A stretch of DNA of 38,743 bases from Desulfuromonas sp. Lineage in GTDB: Bacteria; Desulfobacterota; Desulfuromonadia; Desulfuromonadales; UBA2294. Numbering within the stretch: the stretch's first letter is position 1; the number at the start of each line of letters is the position of its first letter. The translations under genes and the position numbers were made by a program. A model generated the notes under the pieces. It was not told the DNA's origin, made no database searches, and saw only the letters and a list, made by a program, of their open reading frames with translations. The stretch covers positions 1-38,743 of the forward strand of contig PKUH01000022.1 in the NCBI GenBank assembly GCA_002869615.1, written 5' to 3'. Positions 16,223 through 24,453 of this stretch are shown piece after piece.

Positions 16223-16693
16223 ATGAAACGATTGAATATAAAGGTTAATCTTCTGGTTCTGCTTGTTGCAACCTTCATTGTGTTGCCTTTGTCTGCGCAG
16301 GCCGCGCATCATGAGAAGCAACAAACGACTGCCGCCGACGTCAGGGATGAAGTGGGTGAAGCCTATAAGGTTTTCAGCCGTTATACCCTTCAACAACGTG
16401 ACGAAGCTGTCGATGCAGCAGAGAAGCGACTGAAAGAACTTGATGCAAAGATCGAAGAAGTTGAACAGGATATCAAGGCCAACTGGAAAAAAATGAATCA
16501 GGCGGCGCGAAAAGAGGCGAACCAGACCTTAAAGTCGCTGCGTCAACAGCGGAACGAGGTTGCTGAGTGGCTGGGAGGTGTCCGACACAGTTCATCGGAA
16601 GCCTGGGAAGAAGTGAAAAAAGGTTTTTCCGACAGTTATGATCGACTGAAAAAAGCGTTTGACAAAGCGAGCAAAAAATTCAAGTCGAATTAA
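16223..16693 (+). CDS. Small exported coiled-coil protein
   Basis: A 156-residue protein with a cleavable signal peptide (hydrophobic LLVLLVATFIVLPLS, cleavage after about AQA at residue 27). The mature part is almost wholly helical and charged (AAEKRLKELDAKIEEVEQDIK, AWEEVKKGFSDSYDRLKKAFDKA), resembling small apolipophorin-like or stress-response coiled-coil proteins. No enzymatic motif is present. A strong site (agggggagatact) precedes ATG 16223, and a terminator follows the stop, so it is probably a single-gene unit. It is likely periplasmic. Function unknown. Confidence 0.75.
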   Translation: MKRLNIKVNLLVLLVATFIVLPLSAQAAHHEKQQTTAADVRDEVGEAYKVFSRYTLQQRDEAVDAAEKRLKELDAKIEEVEQDIKANWKKMNQAARKEANQTLKSLRQQRNEVAEWLGGVRHSSSEAWEEVKKGFSDSYDRLKKAFDKASKKFKSN

Positions 16694-16704
16694 CCAAGAG
16701 CCAC

Positions 16705-16745
16705 GGGTCGGTCCCGGTATTACGGGGGCGACCCGATTTCTGTTT
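16705..16745 (+). terminator. Terminator hairpin after the exported coiled-coil gene
   Basis: Arms GGGTCG (16705-16710) and CGACCC (16729-16734) enclose a second complementary part (TCCCG with CGGGG). A T-rich stretch (gatttctgttt) follows. It lies between the convergent 16223 and 16756 genes. Confidence 0.7.
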
Positions 16746-16755
16746 AGAAGTATTA

Positions 16756-18141
16756 TTATAGATCTATCCCCAGCCGTTTCATTTTTTCGACCAAGGTTGT
16801 TCTATTAATCTGCAAAAGCGCTGCGGCACGGGCCTTGACGCCATTAGCCAAATGCAAGGAGTCCTCGATCATGGCGCGCTCGATTCCGGTGATTATCGAC
16901 GGCATGTCGACGCCCTCTTCGGTTATGATCGGATGCGGAACAGCTCCATCTTGCGTGCTTTCGATTTCAGAGATTGCCGGTGGCAGGTCTTGCGGAATAA
17001 TCAGTTCTCCGTCGGTCAGAGCCACTGTTCGTTCAATGATATTTTCCATTTCCCGGACGTTGCCGGGCCAGTCATAGGATTCGAGCGCTCTGATGGCATC
17101 CGCTGAAAAACTCATCTTTTCACGATTCATCGACAGGCAACATTTTTCAAGAAAGTGGCGGGACAGCAGAGCAATATCTTCCTGCCGGTCGCGCAGCGGC
17201 GGCAGAAGAATCGGGATAACGTTGAGGCGGTAGTAAAGGTCTTCACGGAAACGTCCGGCCTTGACTTCGTTTTCAAGGGCGGCGTTGGTCGCCGAGATTA
17301 CCCGGACATTGAGTTCGATCCTTCGACCCGACCCGACCCGTTCAAGTTCCTGTTCCTGCAGTACTCTAAGCAGCTTCATCTGCAGCGGCAGCGGCATGTT
17401 GGCTATTTCATCAAGAAAGATCGTACCGTAATTGGCAAGTTCGAACTTGCCCGGTTTGTCGGCGACGGCGCCGGTGAAGGCTCCCTTGACGTGGCCGAAG
17501 AGTTCACTCTCCAGCAGGTCGGCCGGAATTGCTCCGCAGTTGATGGCGATGAAGGGATGATCCTTGCGGCTGCTGTTGAAATGGATCGCCCGGGCGACTA
17601 ACTCCTTGCCGGTTCCTGATTCGCCCAGGACCAGGACGGTCGAATCAGTGTTGATGATTTTCTCCATGCGGCTGAACAGCTGTTGCATTGCCGAACTGTT
17701 GCCGATGATGTTGTCAAACTTGTACTTGCCGCGCAGTTGCTGCCGCAGGTAAAGGTTTTCAGCGACGAGTTTGCCTTGTTCAAGGGCCTTGTTGATGACG
17801 ATTTGCAGTTCATTGAAGTTCAGTGGTTTGGTAATGTAGTCGAAAGCCCCTTCCTTCATCGCCTCGACAGCCGTTTCGGCCGACCCCATGCAGGTGATCA
17901 TGATGACGCTCGAGTGCGGGCGATTGGCCCGGATCCATTTCAGGATGTCGATGCCGGTGGCATCCGGCAGGATGAGATCGGCAATGATGATATCGAAGCG
18001 GTTCCGGTCAAGGGTGTCGTAGGCATCGGCGGCGTTGCCGGCGGTCGTGACCTCGTAGCCGGTGCTGTTCAGCAGGGTGGTTAATGCTTCGCGACTGCTC
18101 GGCTCGTCGTCGATCAGCAGGATATGTGCTTTCGTCTTCAT
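16756..18141 (-). CDS. Sigma-54-dependent response regulator, NtrC family
   Basis: A 461-residue transcription activator. The receiver domain (1-120) has the acid pair in LLIDDEPSS, phosphoacceptor D55 in [12 protein letters not shown] and lysine in YITKPLN. The AAA+ domain has Walker A GESGTGKE, the sigma-54-contacting GAFTGA loop, and an intact R-finger region ([14 protein letters not shown]). A Fis-type helix-turn-helix lies at the end ([21 protein letters not shown]). It should activate sigma-54 promoters when phosphorylated by a sensor kinase. No cognate kinase is adjacent, and I did not find a clear -24/-12 promoter in the neighbouring gaps. It is divergent from nfeD, separated by 155 bases. 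Confidence 0.93.
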   Translation of the reverse strand: MKTKAHILLIDDEPSSREALTTLLNSTGYEVTTAGNAADAYDTLDRNRFDIIIADLILPDATGIDILKWIRANRPHSSVIMITCMGSAETAVEAMKEGAFDYITKPLNFNELQIVINKALEQGKLVAENLYLRQQLRGKYKFDNIIGNSSAMQQLFSRMEKIINTDSTVLVLGESGTGKELVARAIHFNSSRKDHPFIAINCGAIPADLLESELFGHVKGAFTGAVADKPGKFELANYGTIFLDEIANMPLPLQMKLLRVLQEQELERVGSGRRIELNVRVISATNAALENEVKAGRFREDLYYRLNVIPILLPPLRDRQEDIALLSRHFLEKCCLSMNREKMSFSADAIRALESYDWPGNVREMENIIERTVALTDGELIIPQDLPPAISEIESTQDGAVPHPIITEEGVDMPSIITGIERAMIEDSLHLANGVKARAAALLQINRTTLVEKMKRLGIDL

Positions 18142-18262
18142 AAGAATTGTGATCCACGTAGCGTCATGATTTTGACGTTTTGAATAAAAGTACCATTATT
18201 TCAGGGTGACATGCAAGGTAAAATCTTCAGCGGTTTCAGCGGCTTAAGATGTCGAATGCAAA

Positions 18263-18290
18263 TTGACACGTATTGATTGACTGATAGACT
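18263..18290 (+). promoter_or_regulatory. Sigma-70-type promoter for nfeD
   Basis: TTGACA at 18263-18268, a 16-base spacer and TAGACT at 18285-18290. The ATG at 18297 lies 7 bases beyond the -10 box, i.e. at the expected transcription start. Confidence 0.6.
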
Positions 18291-18296
18291 CAAAAC

Positions 18297-19640
18297 ATGT
18301 ACAGGCTGATCAGAATATTTTTTTCCGGGTTGTTGCTGGTGGTCGGATTAGTGTCTTTAATGACACTGGAACTTCCAGCCAGCTCTGATGCAATCCATGG
18401 CGTCCGAATTGTCTCTTCGATTAATCCGGTTGTCGCAGGTTTTCTCCGGCAGGAGATTTCCCGGGCAAATGAAGCCGGGGCGGCAGCCTTTCTTCTTGAA
18501 CTTGATACCCCGGGCGGCCTCGACACCGCCATGCGCGAAATTATCAAGCAGATGCTCGGTTCAAAGATCCCGGTCATCGTCTATGTTTATCCGCCGGGAG
18601 CCCGGGCTGCATCGGCCGGGGCGCTCATGACCCTGGCCGCCGATTTTGCCGTCATGGCACCGGGCACCAACCTCGGGGCGGCAACGCCGGTCAGTATCGG
18701 CAGCGGGTCCGGCGGCCAGCAGACGATGGACGAGACGATGAAGGCCAAGGTCGTCAATGATGCCGTCGCCTATGCCCGGAGCATCGCCCGGCAGAAGGGC
18801 CGTAACCAGGAGTGGGCCGAACAGATCATCCGTGAGAGTATCTCGACGCCGGCGAACGAGGCGCTGGAATTGAAGGTCATCGACCTGATTGCCGAGAACG
18901 AACAGGCTCTTCTCGACGCGCTGGACGGGCGGTCTTATCTGCGCAACGGTGAATCCTTAACCCTGAAAACAGCCGGCAAATCTCTGAAATTTTCCGAGAT
19001 GAACTGGCGTCAGAAGATCCTCAACACGATCAGTAATCCGAATGTCGCCTACATGTTGCTGATGCTCGGCATTCTCGGCATCTTCTTCGAGATCTCGCAG
19101 CCCGGTGTGATCCTGCCGGGCGCGGTTGGCGCTCTGGCGTTGCTGCTCGCGTTTATCGGTCTGCAGATGTTGCCGGTCAATTATGTCGGGGTCCTGCTGA
19201 TTGTGCTGGCCGTTGTTCTGTTTATCCTGGAAATAAAAATTATCTCATACGGAATGCTCACCATCGGTGGAATCATCGCCCTGACCATCGGCTCAATGAT
19301 TCTGATTGACGGCTCCGAGCCGTACCAGCAGATATCTCTCGCCGTGATCATCGCCACGGTCTCGGTATTCAGTGGATTTTTTGCCATCGCCCTCTATTTT
19401 ATTGTGCGGACCCAGCAGCGGCCGGCGGTCTCCGGCCTTGCGGCGATGGTTGGTGAACGGGGCGAGGCCGCGACTGACATCAAGGGCGAGGGCCGGGTGT
19501 TTGTTCACAGTGAGTATTGGACTGCCGTTTCCAATGAACCAATCAGGCAGGGGGACGAGATCGAGGTTGTCGGAATGCTTGACCGCATGAAACTTGAAGT
19601 CAGGAAAGTCAGCTCAGAACCGGAATCGAAGGAGGAGTAA
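18297..19640 (+). CDS. nfeD: NfeD-type membrane serine protease (ClpP-like domain plus NfeD)
   Basis: A 447-residue long-form NfeD protein. An N-terminal signal anchor (about residues 5-25) is followed by a ClpP/SppA-like protease domain: [16 protein letters not shown], the nucleophile serine in [10 protein letters not shown] and the likely base lysine in [11 protein letters not shown]. Four to five transmembrane segments follow (about 237-370), then a soluble C-terminal OB-fold NfeD domain ([21 protein letters not shown]). Such proteases cleave the C-terminus of the partner slipin, which is encoded immediately downstream. The catalytic residues appear intact. No ribosome-binding site is visible before ATG 18297, and the promoter suggests a leaderless message. 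Confidence 0.9.
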   Translation: MYRLIRIFFSGLLLVVGLVSLMTLELPASSDAIHGVRIVSSINPVVAGFLRQEISRANEAGAAAFLLELDTPGGLDTAMREIIKQMLGSKIPVIVYVYPPGARAASAGALMTLAADFAVMAPGTNLGAATPVSIGSGSGGQQTMDETMKAKVVNDAVAYARSIARQKGRNQEWAEQIIRESISTPANEALELKVIDLIAENEQALLDALDGRSYLRNGESLTLKTAGKSLKFSEMNWRQKILNTISNPNVAYMLLMLGILGIFFEISQPGVILPGAVGALALLLAFIGLQMLPVNYVGVLLIVLAVVLFILEIKIISYGMLTIGGIIALTIGSMILIDGSEPYQQISLAVIIATVSVFSGFFAIALYFIVRTQQRPAVSGLAAMVGERGEAATDIKGEGRVFVHSEYWTAVSNEPIRQGDEIEVVGMLDRMKLEVRKVSSEPESKEE

Positions 19641-19641
19641 G

Positions 19642-20403
19642 ATGATACCAGTCGGATTCATTGGATGGGCGATCGTTATCGCTCTGGTGCTCGTGATTAT
19701 CGGCAGTGCAGTCCGGATTCTAGTCGAGTATGAGCGGGGCGTGGTTTTTCGTCTCGGGCGGTTCGCCGGGATCAAAGGTCCGGGACTCCGTTTCATTATT
19801 CCGGTCATTGACCGGATGGTGAAAGTCCCGCTCCGGACAGTGGCGATGGACGTACCGCCGCAGGACATTATTACCAAGGATAATGTTTCGGTTAAGGTCA
19901 ATGCCGTCCTCTACTTTCGGGCGGTTGAACCTGACAAGGCGTTGATCGAAGTGGAGAATTATCTCTACGCGACCAGCCAGCTTGCTCAAACCACCCTCCG
20001 TTCGGTGCTCGGCCAGTCGGAACTCGACGAGCTGCTGACTCACCGCGACAAAATCAATCAGGAGCTGCAGACCATCCTTGACCGTCAGACCGATGCCTGG
20101 GGAGTCAAAATTTCCAATGTCGAGGTTAAACACATCGACCTGCCGGAGAACATGCAGCGGGCAATGGCACGGCAGGCAGAGGCCGAGCGGGAGCGACGTT
20201 CCAAGATTATTCACGCTGCCGGCGAATTCGAGGCGTCGAAGAAGCTGGCTGAAGCGGCCAAGGTTATCTCGGCGCAGGAGAGCGCATTGCAGCTCCGTTT
20301 TCTGCAGACCTTGACCGAAGTTGCGGCGGAAAAGAACTCGACCATACTGTTCCCGTTGCCGATCGATTTGCTGAAGCCGTTTATTCAGGACAAAGACAAG
20401 TAA
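19642..20403 (+). CDS. Slipin (SPFH/stomatin/prohibitin family membrane protein)
   Basis: A 253-residue integral membrane scaffold. An N-terminal hydrophobic segment ([18 protein letters not shown]) anchors it, then the SPFH domain starts at [20 protein letters not shown] and continues through [23 protein letters not shown] coiled-coil follows ([26 protein letters not shown]), and the C-terminal [13 protein letters not shown] is the hydrophobic tail that NfeD-type proteases are known to cut. ATG 19642 is chosen because GGAGGAG lies just upstream. The gene begins 1 base after the nfeD stop, so the two form an operon. Likely role: membrane microdomain organisation. Confidence 0.93.
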   Translation: MIPVGFIGWAIVIALVLVIIGSAVRILVEYERGVVFRLGRFAGIKGPGLRFIIPVIDRMVKVPLRTVAMDVPPQDIITKDNVSVKVNAVLYFRAVEPDKALIEVENYLYATSQLAQTTLRSVLGQSELDELLTHRDKINQELQTILDRQTDAWGVKISNVEVKHIDLPENMQRAMARQAEAERERRSKIIHAAGEFEASKKLAEAAKVISAQESALQLRFLQTLTEVAAEKNSTILFPLPIDLLKPFIQDKDK

Positions 20404-20436
20404 AGTCAAGTGTCGGTTTCACCTTGAGCAGACTGC

Positions 20437-20500
20437 GTGAGAATAAAATCTTTAAGGCAGTTTTAACGGAGAGACGCAGAGGCGCTGAGAGAGGCATAAA
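20437..20500. repeat. Intergenic repeat: GTGAGAATAAAA module plus TTTTAACGGAGAG module
   Basis: 20437-20460 matches 29234-29257 closely (gtgagaataaaa, ctttaa, gc-g). It is followed at 20461-20473 by TTTTAACGGAGAG, identical to the arms at 29314 and 29418, and by acgcagaggcgctgagag. The same order of modules in two places argues for a shared mobile or duplicated element. Confidence 0.65.
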
Positions 20501-20707
20501 TAAGAAAAAATTCAAAAAACCATAATCCTTTTATCTCTCCCTTTTGATCCCTCTCCTTTAAGTCTGGTTTCTTTTCAAATATACCGGGTTGCTGGCGGCG
20601 CCTGTCATAGACATGATAAGCCTCTGCGCTATATCGCATTTCTTGTGAAAAAAGGTCTAAAAAGCTCCGTGATTCCGGCAGGTTACAAAATAGAACGATA
20701 TTTTATC

Positions 20708-20736
20708 TTGACATTAATTGCTGTTTTCTGATTATA
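20708..20736 (+). promoter_or_regulatory. Candidate sigma-70 promoter for pyruvate carboxylase
   Basis: TTGACA at 20708-20713, a 17-base spacer and ATTATA at 20731-20736. The implied leader is about 175 bases long. Confidence 0.5.
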
Positions 20737-20918
20737 TGGGCTCCCCTGCATGGGGTGTAAGTTATTAATTTTATTATAAAAATTCATTTTTACTAAAATA
20801 TTTCGGGGAATTTTTGATCAGGCTGAAGCTGCATTGACGACCGGGGAAAGTCGTACAAGCCGATGCCTGGCCCAATCAAGATTTACAATAAAAACAGCTG
20901 CTTTCTGGAGGAGGTTGC

Positions 20919-22718
20919 ATGGCTGTCAAGAAATTCAAGAAGATTATGGCGGCAAACCGGGGCGAGATCGCCATCCGGATATTCCGGGCCTGTACCGAGC
21001 TCGGTATCAGTACCGTCGCCATCTATTCGGAAGAGGATCGTCTCTCCCTGCATCGTTACAAGGCCGATGAAGCCTACCTGGTCGGCAAGGGGAAGGGGCC
21101 GATCGATGCCTACCTGTCGATCGATGAAATTATCGATCTGGCGCGGCGCAAGGATGTTGATGCCATCCATCCCGGCTACGGGTTCCTTTCGGAAAATGCC
21201 GAATTTGCCGAGGCCTGCGAGCGGGCCGGAATTACCTTTATCGGCCCGGGCGCTGATATCCAGCGCGGACTCGGCGACAAGGTTGCCGGTCGTGAAGTCG
21301 CGCTGGCAGCCGGGGTACCGGTGGTGCCGGGAACCGAAGAGCCGGTCAAGACCGATGAAGAGGCACTGATCTTTGCCAAGGAGGCCGGTTACCCGGTTAT
21401 CGTCAAAGCCTCAGCCGGTGGTGGCGGGCGAGGCATGCGGGTAGCCTATAACCAGAAAGAGTTGCTCGAAGGGGTCAAGTCGGCCGCCTCGGAAGCCAAA
21501 GCGGCGTTCGGTAATGATGCTGTTTTCATCGAGAAGTACATCGAGAATCCGAAGCATGTCGAGGTGCAGATCCTCGGTGACACTCACGGCAATGTTGTTC
21601 ATTTCTACGAGCGCGACTGCTCGATCCAGCGGCGTCATCAGAAGGTCATCGAAATTGCGCCGTCGCTCTACCTGAACGACAAAAAGCGGAAAGAGTTATG
21701 CGGCTTCGCGATGAAGATTGCCGGGCAGGTTAATTACGTCAACGCCGGCACGATCGAATTCCTGATGGACAAGAAAGGCAACTTCTACTTCATCGAGGTC
21801 AATCCGCGTATCCAGGTCGAGCATACCGTTACCGAACTGGTGACGATGCGCAACCTGGTGCAGGCGCAGATTCGCGTTGCCGAAGGCTACAAGCTCTCCG
21901 ATCCGGAGATTGGCATCAAGAGCCAGAAGGACATCGAACTGCGTGGCTACGCCATCCAGTCGCGAATCACCACCGAGGATCCGAATAACCAGTTCGCGCC
22001 CGATTATGGAACGATCAAGGCTTACCGGACCGCCGCCGGTTTCGGGGTTCGTCTCGATGCCGCCGCCGGTTATGCCGGGGCGATCATAACCCCGCATTAC
22101 GATTCGCTTCTCGTCAAAATTTCAACCTGGGGCCTGACCTTCGGCGATGCCTCACGCACCATGCACCGGGCGTTACAGGAGTTCCGGATCCGTGGCGTCA
22201 AGACCAACATCGGCTTCCTCGAAAAGGTGATTACCCATCCGGTGTTCCTTGATGGCAAATGTGACACCTCGTTCCTCGAGAAGCACCCGGAAGTGTTTGA
22301 ACTTCGCGAAAAGAAAGATCGCGCCAACAAGATTCTCAGCTTTATCGGCGATGTGTCGGTCAATGGCTACCCGGGTATCTCTCCTGAGAAACGGCTGCGG
22401 TTCCGCAACTTGCGCGAGGCCGACATTCCGTCAGTTGCATACGGCCAGGCCCATCCTCGCGGCACCCGTGACATCCTGCTTGCCAAGGGGCCTGAAGGGC
22501 TGGCCAAGTGGGTGCTTGACGAAAAAAAACTGCTGGTGACCGATACCACCTGGCGTGATGCTCACCAGTCGCTGCTGGCGACCCGGGTCCGGACCGAAGA
22601 TCTCGACAAGATCGCCCACGCCACGGCTCACCTCGGCGGCGGACTCTTCTCGCTCGAGATGTGGGGCGGTGCGACCTATGATGTCTCCATGCGCTTTTTG
22701 CGGGAAGATCCCTGGTAG
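20919..22718 (+). CDS. pyc: Pyruvate carboxylase, N-terminal part, ending at an in-frame amber codon
   Basis: Pyruvate carboxylase makes oxaloacetate from pyruvate, bicarbonate and ATP, using biotin. This 599-residue part holds the complete biotin carboxylase domain: KIMAANRGEIAIRIFRA, the ATP-grasp glycine loop SAGGGGRGMR, the EKYIENPKHVEVQ and FIEVNPRIQVEHTVTE motifs. It then enters the carboxyltransferase domain with TDTTWRDAHQS (the catalytic aspartate region) and MWGGATYDVSMRF. The reading frame stops at TAG 22716-22718, straight after REDPW, and continues in the same frame afterwards. A strong site (ggaggaggttgc) precedes ATG 20919. The usual enzyme is one chain of about 1150 residues; this part alone has an incomplete carboxyltransferase barrel. 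Confidence 0.93.
   Translation: MAVKKFKKIMAANRGEIAIRIFRACTELGISTVAIYSEEDRLSLHRYKADEAYLVGKGKGPIDAYLSIDEIIDLARRKDVDAIHPGYGFLSENAEFAEACERAGITFIGPGADIQRGLGDKVAGREVALAAGVPVVPGTEEPVKTDEEALIFAKEAGYPVIVKASAGGGGRGMRVAYNQKELLEGVKSAASEAKAAFGNDAVFIEKYIENPKHVEVQILGDTHGNVVHFYERDCSIQRRHQKVIEIAPSLYLNDKKRKELCGFAMKIAGQVNYVNAGTIEFLMDKKGNFYFIEVNPRIQVEHTVTELVTMRNLVQAQIRVAEGYKLSDPEIGIKSQKDIELRGYAIQSRITTEDPNNQFAPDYGTIKAYRTAAGFGVRLDAAAGYAGAIITPHYDSLLVKISTWGLTFGDASRTMHRALQEFRIRGVKTNIGFLEKVITHPVFLDGKCDTSFLEKHPEVFELREKKDRANKILSFIGDVSVNGYPGISPEKRLRFRNLREADIPSVAYGQAHPRGTRDILLAKGPEGLAKWVLDEKKLLVTDTTWRDAHQSLLATRVRTEDLDKIAHATAHLGGGLFSLEMWGGATYDVSMRFLREDPW
22716..22718 (+). other. In-frame amber codon interrupting pyruvate carboxylase
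   Basis: The sequence reads REDPW-TAG-RLERLRKKVPN. The intact gene would span 20919-24374 in one frame, 1151 codons plus the stop. Related enzymes have glutamate here (DPWERLERLRK, from memory), and GAG to TAG is one base change. TAG is the ordinary stop of several genes in this window (mtnP, 6358, 7666, 10997, 36413), so the codon is not generally reassigned. Confidence 0.9.
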
Positions 22719-22730
22719 CGTCTCGAGCGG

Positions 22731-24374
22731 TTGCGCAAAAAGGTGCCGAACATCCTGTTCCAGATGTTGCTGCGTGGTTCCAACGCCGTCGGCTACACAA
22801 ATTATCCCGATAACGTCGTCCAGGATTTTACCGTCAAGGCGGCCGAAGTCGGGGTCGATGTTTTCCGGATTTTCGACTCGCTCAACTGGACCAGGGGAAT
22901 GCAGGTTGCCATGGAAGCGGTCCGCGAGCGAACCGACGCCGTCTGCGAAGCGGCAATGTGCTACACCGGTGATATCCTCGATCCGAAGCGTGACAAATAT
23001 CCGCTCAAATACTATGTCGATCTCGGCAAAGAGCTTGAAAAAATGGGTGCCCACATATTGGCAATCAAGGATATGGCCGGATTGCTCAAGCCGTTTGCCG
23101 CCGAAAAACTGGTGAAGGCGCTCAAACAGGAGATCAGTATACCGATTCACCTGCATACCCACGATACGTCGAGCAACGGTGGGGCGATGCTGTTGATGGC
23201 GGCCCAGGCCGGGGTCGATATCGTCGATACGGCAATCTCCTCGGTGTCTGGCCTGACTGCCCAGCCTAATATGAACTCGCTGCTGGCAGCACTTGAAGGG
23301 AGTATCTGGGATCCGCAACTCGATAACGAAGGACTGCAGAAGCTCGCCAACTACTGGGAGACGGTTCGGACCTATTATGCTCCGTTCGAATCGGAGCTGC
23401 GCAGCGGCACCGCCCAGGTTTATCATCACGAAATTCCCGGCGGTCAGTACTCGAACTACAAGCCGCAGGTCGAGGGGCTCGGACTCGGCCACCGCTGGGA
23501 AGAATGCAAGGAGATGTACCGAAAGGTTAATTTCATGTTCGGCGATGTCATCAAGGTCACCCCGTCATCGAAAATTGTTGGTGACATGGCGATGTTCATG
23601 GTCCAGAACAATCTTGAGCCGGAGGATGTTTTCGAACGGGGCGAGGATCTGGCCTTCCCGCAAAGCGTCATTGATTTCTTCAAGGGTATGATTGGTCAGC
23701 CGGTCGGTGGTTTTCCGGAGCGGCTGCAGGCGATTATCCTCAAGGGTGAACAGCCGTTGACCTGTCGTCCAGGTGAAATGCTCGAACCGATTGATTTCGA
23801 TGCCAAGAAGGAAGAACTCGAGAAAAAACTCGGCCACCAGGTTCCTGATCGTGATCTCCTCTCGGCAGTCCTTTATCCCGGTGTTTTCGAGGAGTTCTAC
23901 CGTTTCCGTCAGGAATTCTCAGATACTTCGGTTCTGCCGACGCCGGTATTTTTCTTTGGTCTTGAACCGGGAGATGAAACCTACATCGAGATCGAAGAAG
24001 GCAAGACCCTGATTATCAAACTTAACGCCATTGGACGAATTCAGGATGACGGCACCCGCAACATCTACTTCGAGCTCAACGGTGAGCCACGCGTTGTCGT
24101 GATTCGCGACAACTCGGTTGAATCGAGTGAAGAGGCGCACCAGAAGGCCGATCCGGACGATGCGAGGCAGGTCGGCGCGCCGATGCCGGGCAAGATCTTC
24201 AAGCTACTGGTCGCTGTCGGCGATGCGGTCAAGGCAGGTGAGACCCTGTTGACCACCGAGGCAATGAAGATGGAAACCAACGTCAAGGCGAAAAAGGACG
24301 GGGTGATTGCCGACCTCAGGTTCGGTGAAGGAGCCCAGGTCGATCAGGGCGATCTTCTGGTGATGATGGAGTAA
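22731..24374 (+). CDS. pyc: Pyruvate carboxylase, C-terminal part (carboxyltransferase remainder and biotin carrier)
   Basis: In-frame continuation of the upstream part. If translated separately it would need TTG 22731 or GTG 22743, neither with a good ribosome-binding site. It contains QMLLRGSNAVGYTNYPDN, the metal-bridging carboxylated lysine in AIKDMAGLLKP, and the metal-ligand histidines of IHLHTHDTSS. The spacing from that lysine to the two histidines (29 and 31 residues) equals that of the Rhizobium etli enzyme. The catalytic threonine lies in VTPSSKIVGD, and the biotinylation site is EAMKMETN near the C-terminus. No other stop or frameshift was seen, so the damage is a single codon. 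A strong bidirectional terminator follows. Confidence 0.88.
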   Translation: MRKKVPNILFQMLLRGSNAVGYTNYPDNVVQDFTVKAAEVGVDVFRIFDSLNWTRGMQVAMEAVRERTDAVCEAAMCYTGDILDPKRDKYPLKYYVDLGKELEKMGAHILAIKDMAGLLKPFAAEKLVKALKQEISIPIHLHTHDTSSNGGAMLLMAAQAGVDIVDTAISSVSGLTAQPNMNSLLAALEGSIWDPQLDNEGLQKLANYWETVRTYYAPFESELRSGTAQVYHHEIPGGQYSNYKPQVEGLGLGHRWEECKEMYRKVNFMFGDVIKVTPSSKIVGDMAMFMVQNNLEPEDVFERGEDLAFPQSVIDFFKGMIGQPVGGFPERLQAIILKGEQPLTCRPGEMLEPIDFDAKKEELEKKLGHQVPDRDLLSAVLYPGVFEEFYRFRQEFSDTSVLPTPVFFFGLEPGDETYIEIEEGKTLIIKLNAIGRIQDDGTRNIYFELNGEPRVVVIRDNSVESSEEAHQKADPDDARQVGAPMPGKIFKLLVAVGDAVKAGETLLTTEAMKMETNVKAKKDGVIADLRFGEGAQVDQGDLLVMME

Positions 24375-24413
24375 GGCTGGCAACTTTGACGAGTTGGTAG
24401 TAACCAATACTGC

Positions 24414-24449
24414 AAAAGCGGGGACAGAATCGATTCTGTCCCCGCTTTT
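24414..24449. terminator. Bidirectional terminator between pyc and the prenyltransferase gene
   Basis: A perfect 36-base palindrome: arms of 18 bases (aaaagcggggacagaatc and its exact complement) meeting at 24431/24432. A-tract on one side and T-tract on the other serve both converging genes. Confidence 0.9.
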
Positions 24450-24453
24450 AATT

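Larger units (their letters stand above)
20404..20918 (+). other. Long intergenic leader upstream of pyruvate carboxylase
   Basis: 515 bases without a convincing gene. The first third holds the repeat at 20437-20500 and a low-complexity tail (ctctcccttttgatccctctcc). A promoter candidate lies at 20708-20736. The stretch 20759-20815 is very AT-rich. A short hairpin (ACGAC 20837-20841, GTCGT 20850-20854) lies in the presumed untranslated leader. I recognise no known riboswitch. Confidence 0.5.

Noticed and set aside
18163-18178. CGTCA-N6-TGACG dyad upstream of the NtrC-type gene
   Set aside because: A perfect 5-base dyad (18163-18178), but short and with no second copy in view; an operator is possible yet not supported.
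22716-22718. Pyrrolysine insertion at the amber codon
   Set aside because: The site is a normally ordinary residue far from the catalytic centre, TAG is used as a stop elsewhere, and no pyrrolysine genes are in view. Not excluded genome-wide.
22431-23492. Reverse open frame of 353 codons spanning the amber site in pyc
   Set aside because: It is long, but lies wholly antisense to conserved carboxyltransferase sequence and has no family-like motif or start context.
20919-24374. Pyruvate carboxylase as a natural two-subunit enzyme
   Set aside because: Two-subunit forms split between the biotin carboxylase and carboxyltransferase domains. Here the break lies inside the barrel, and the second part lacks a good start.
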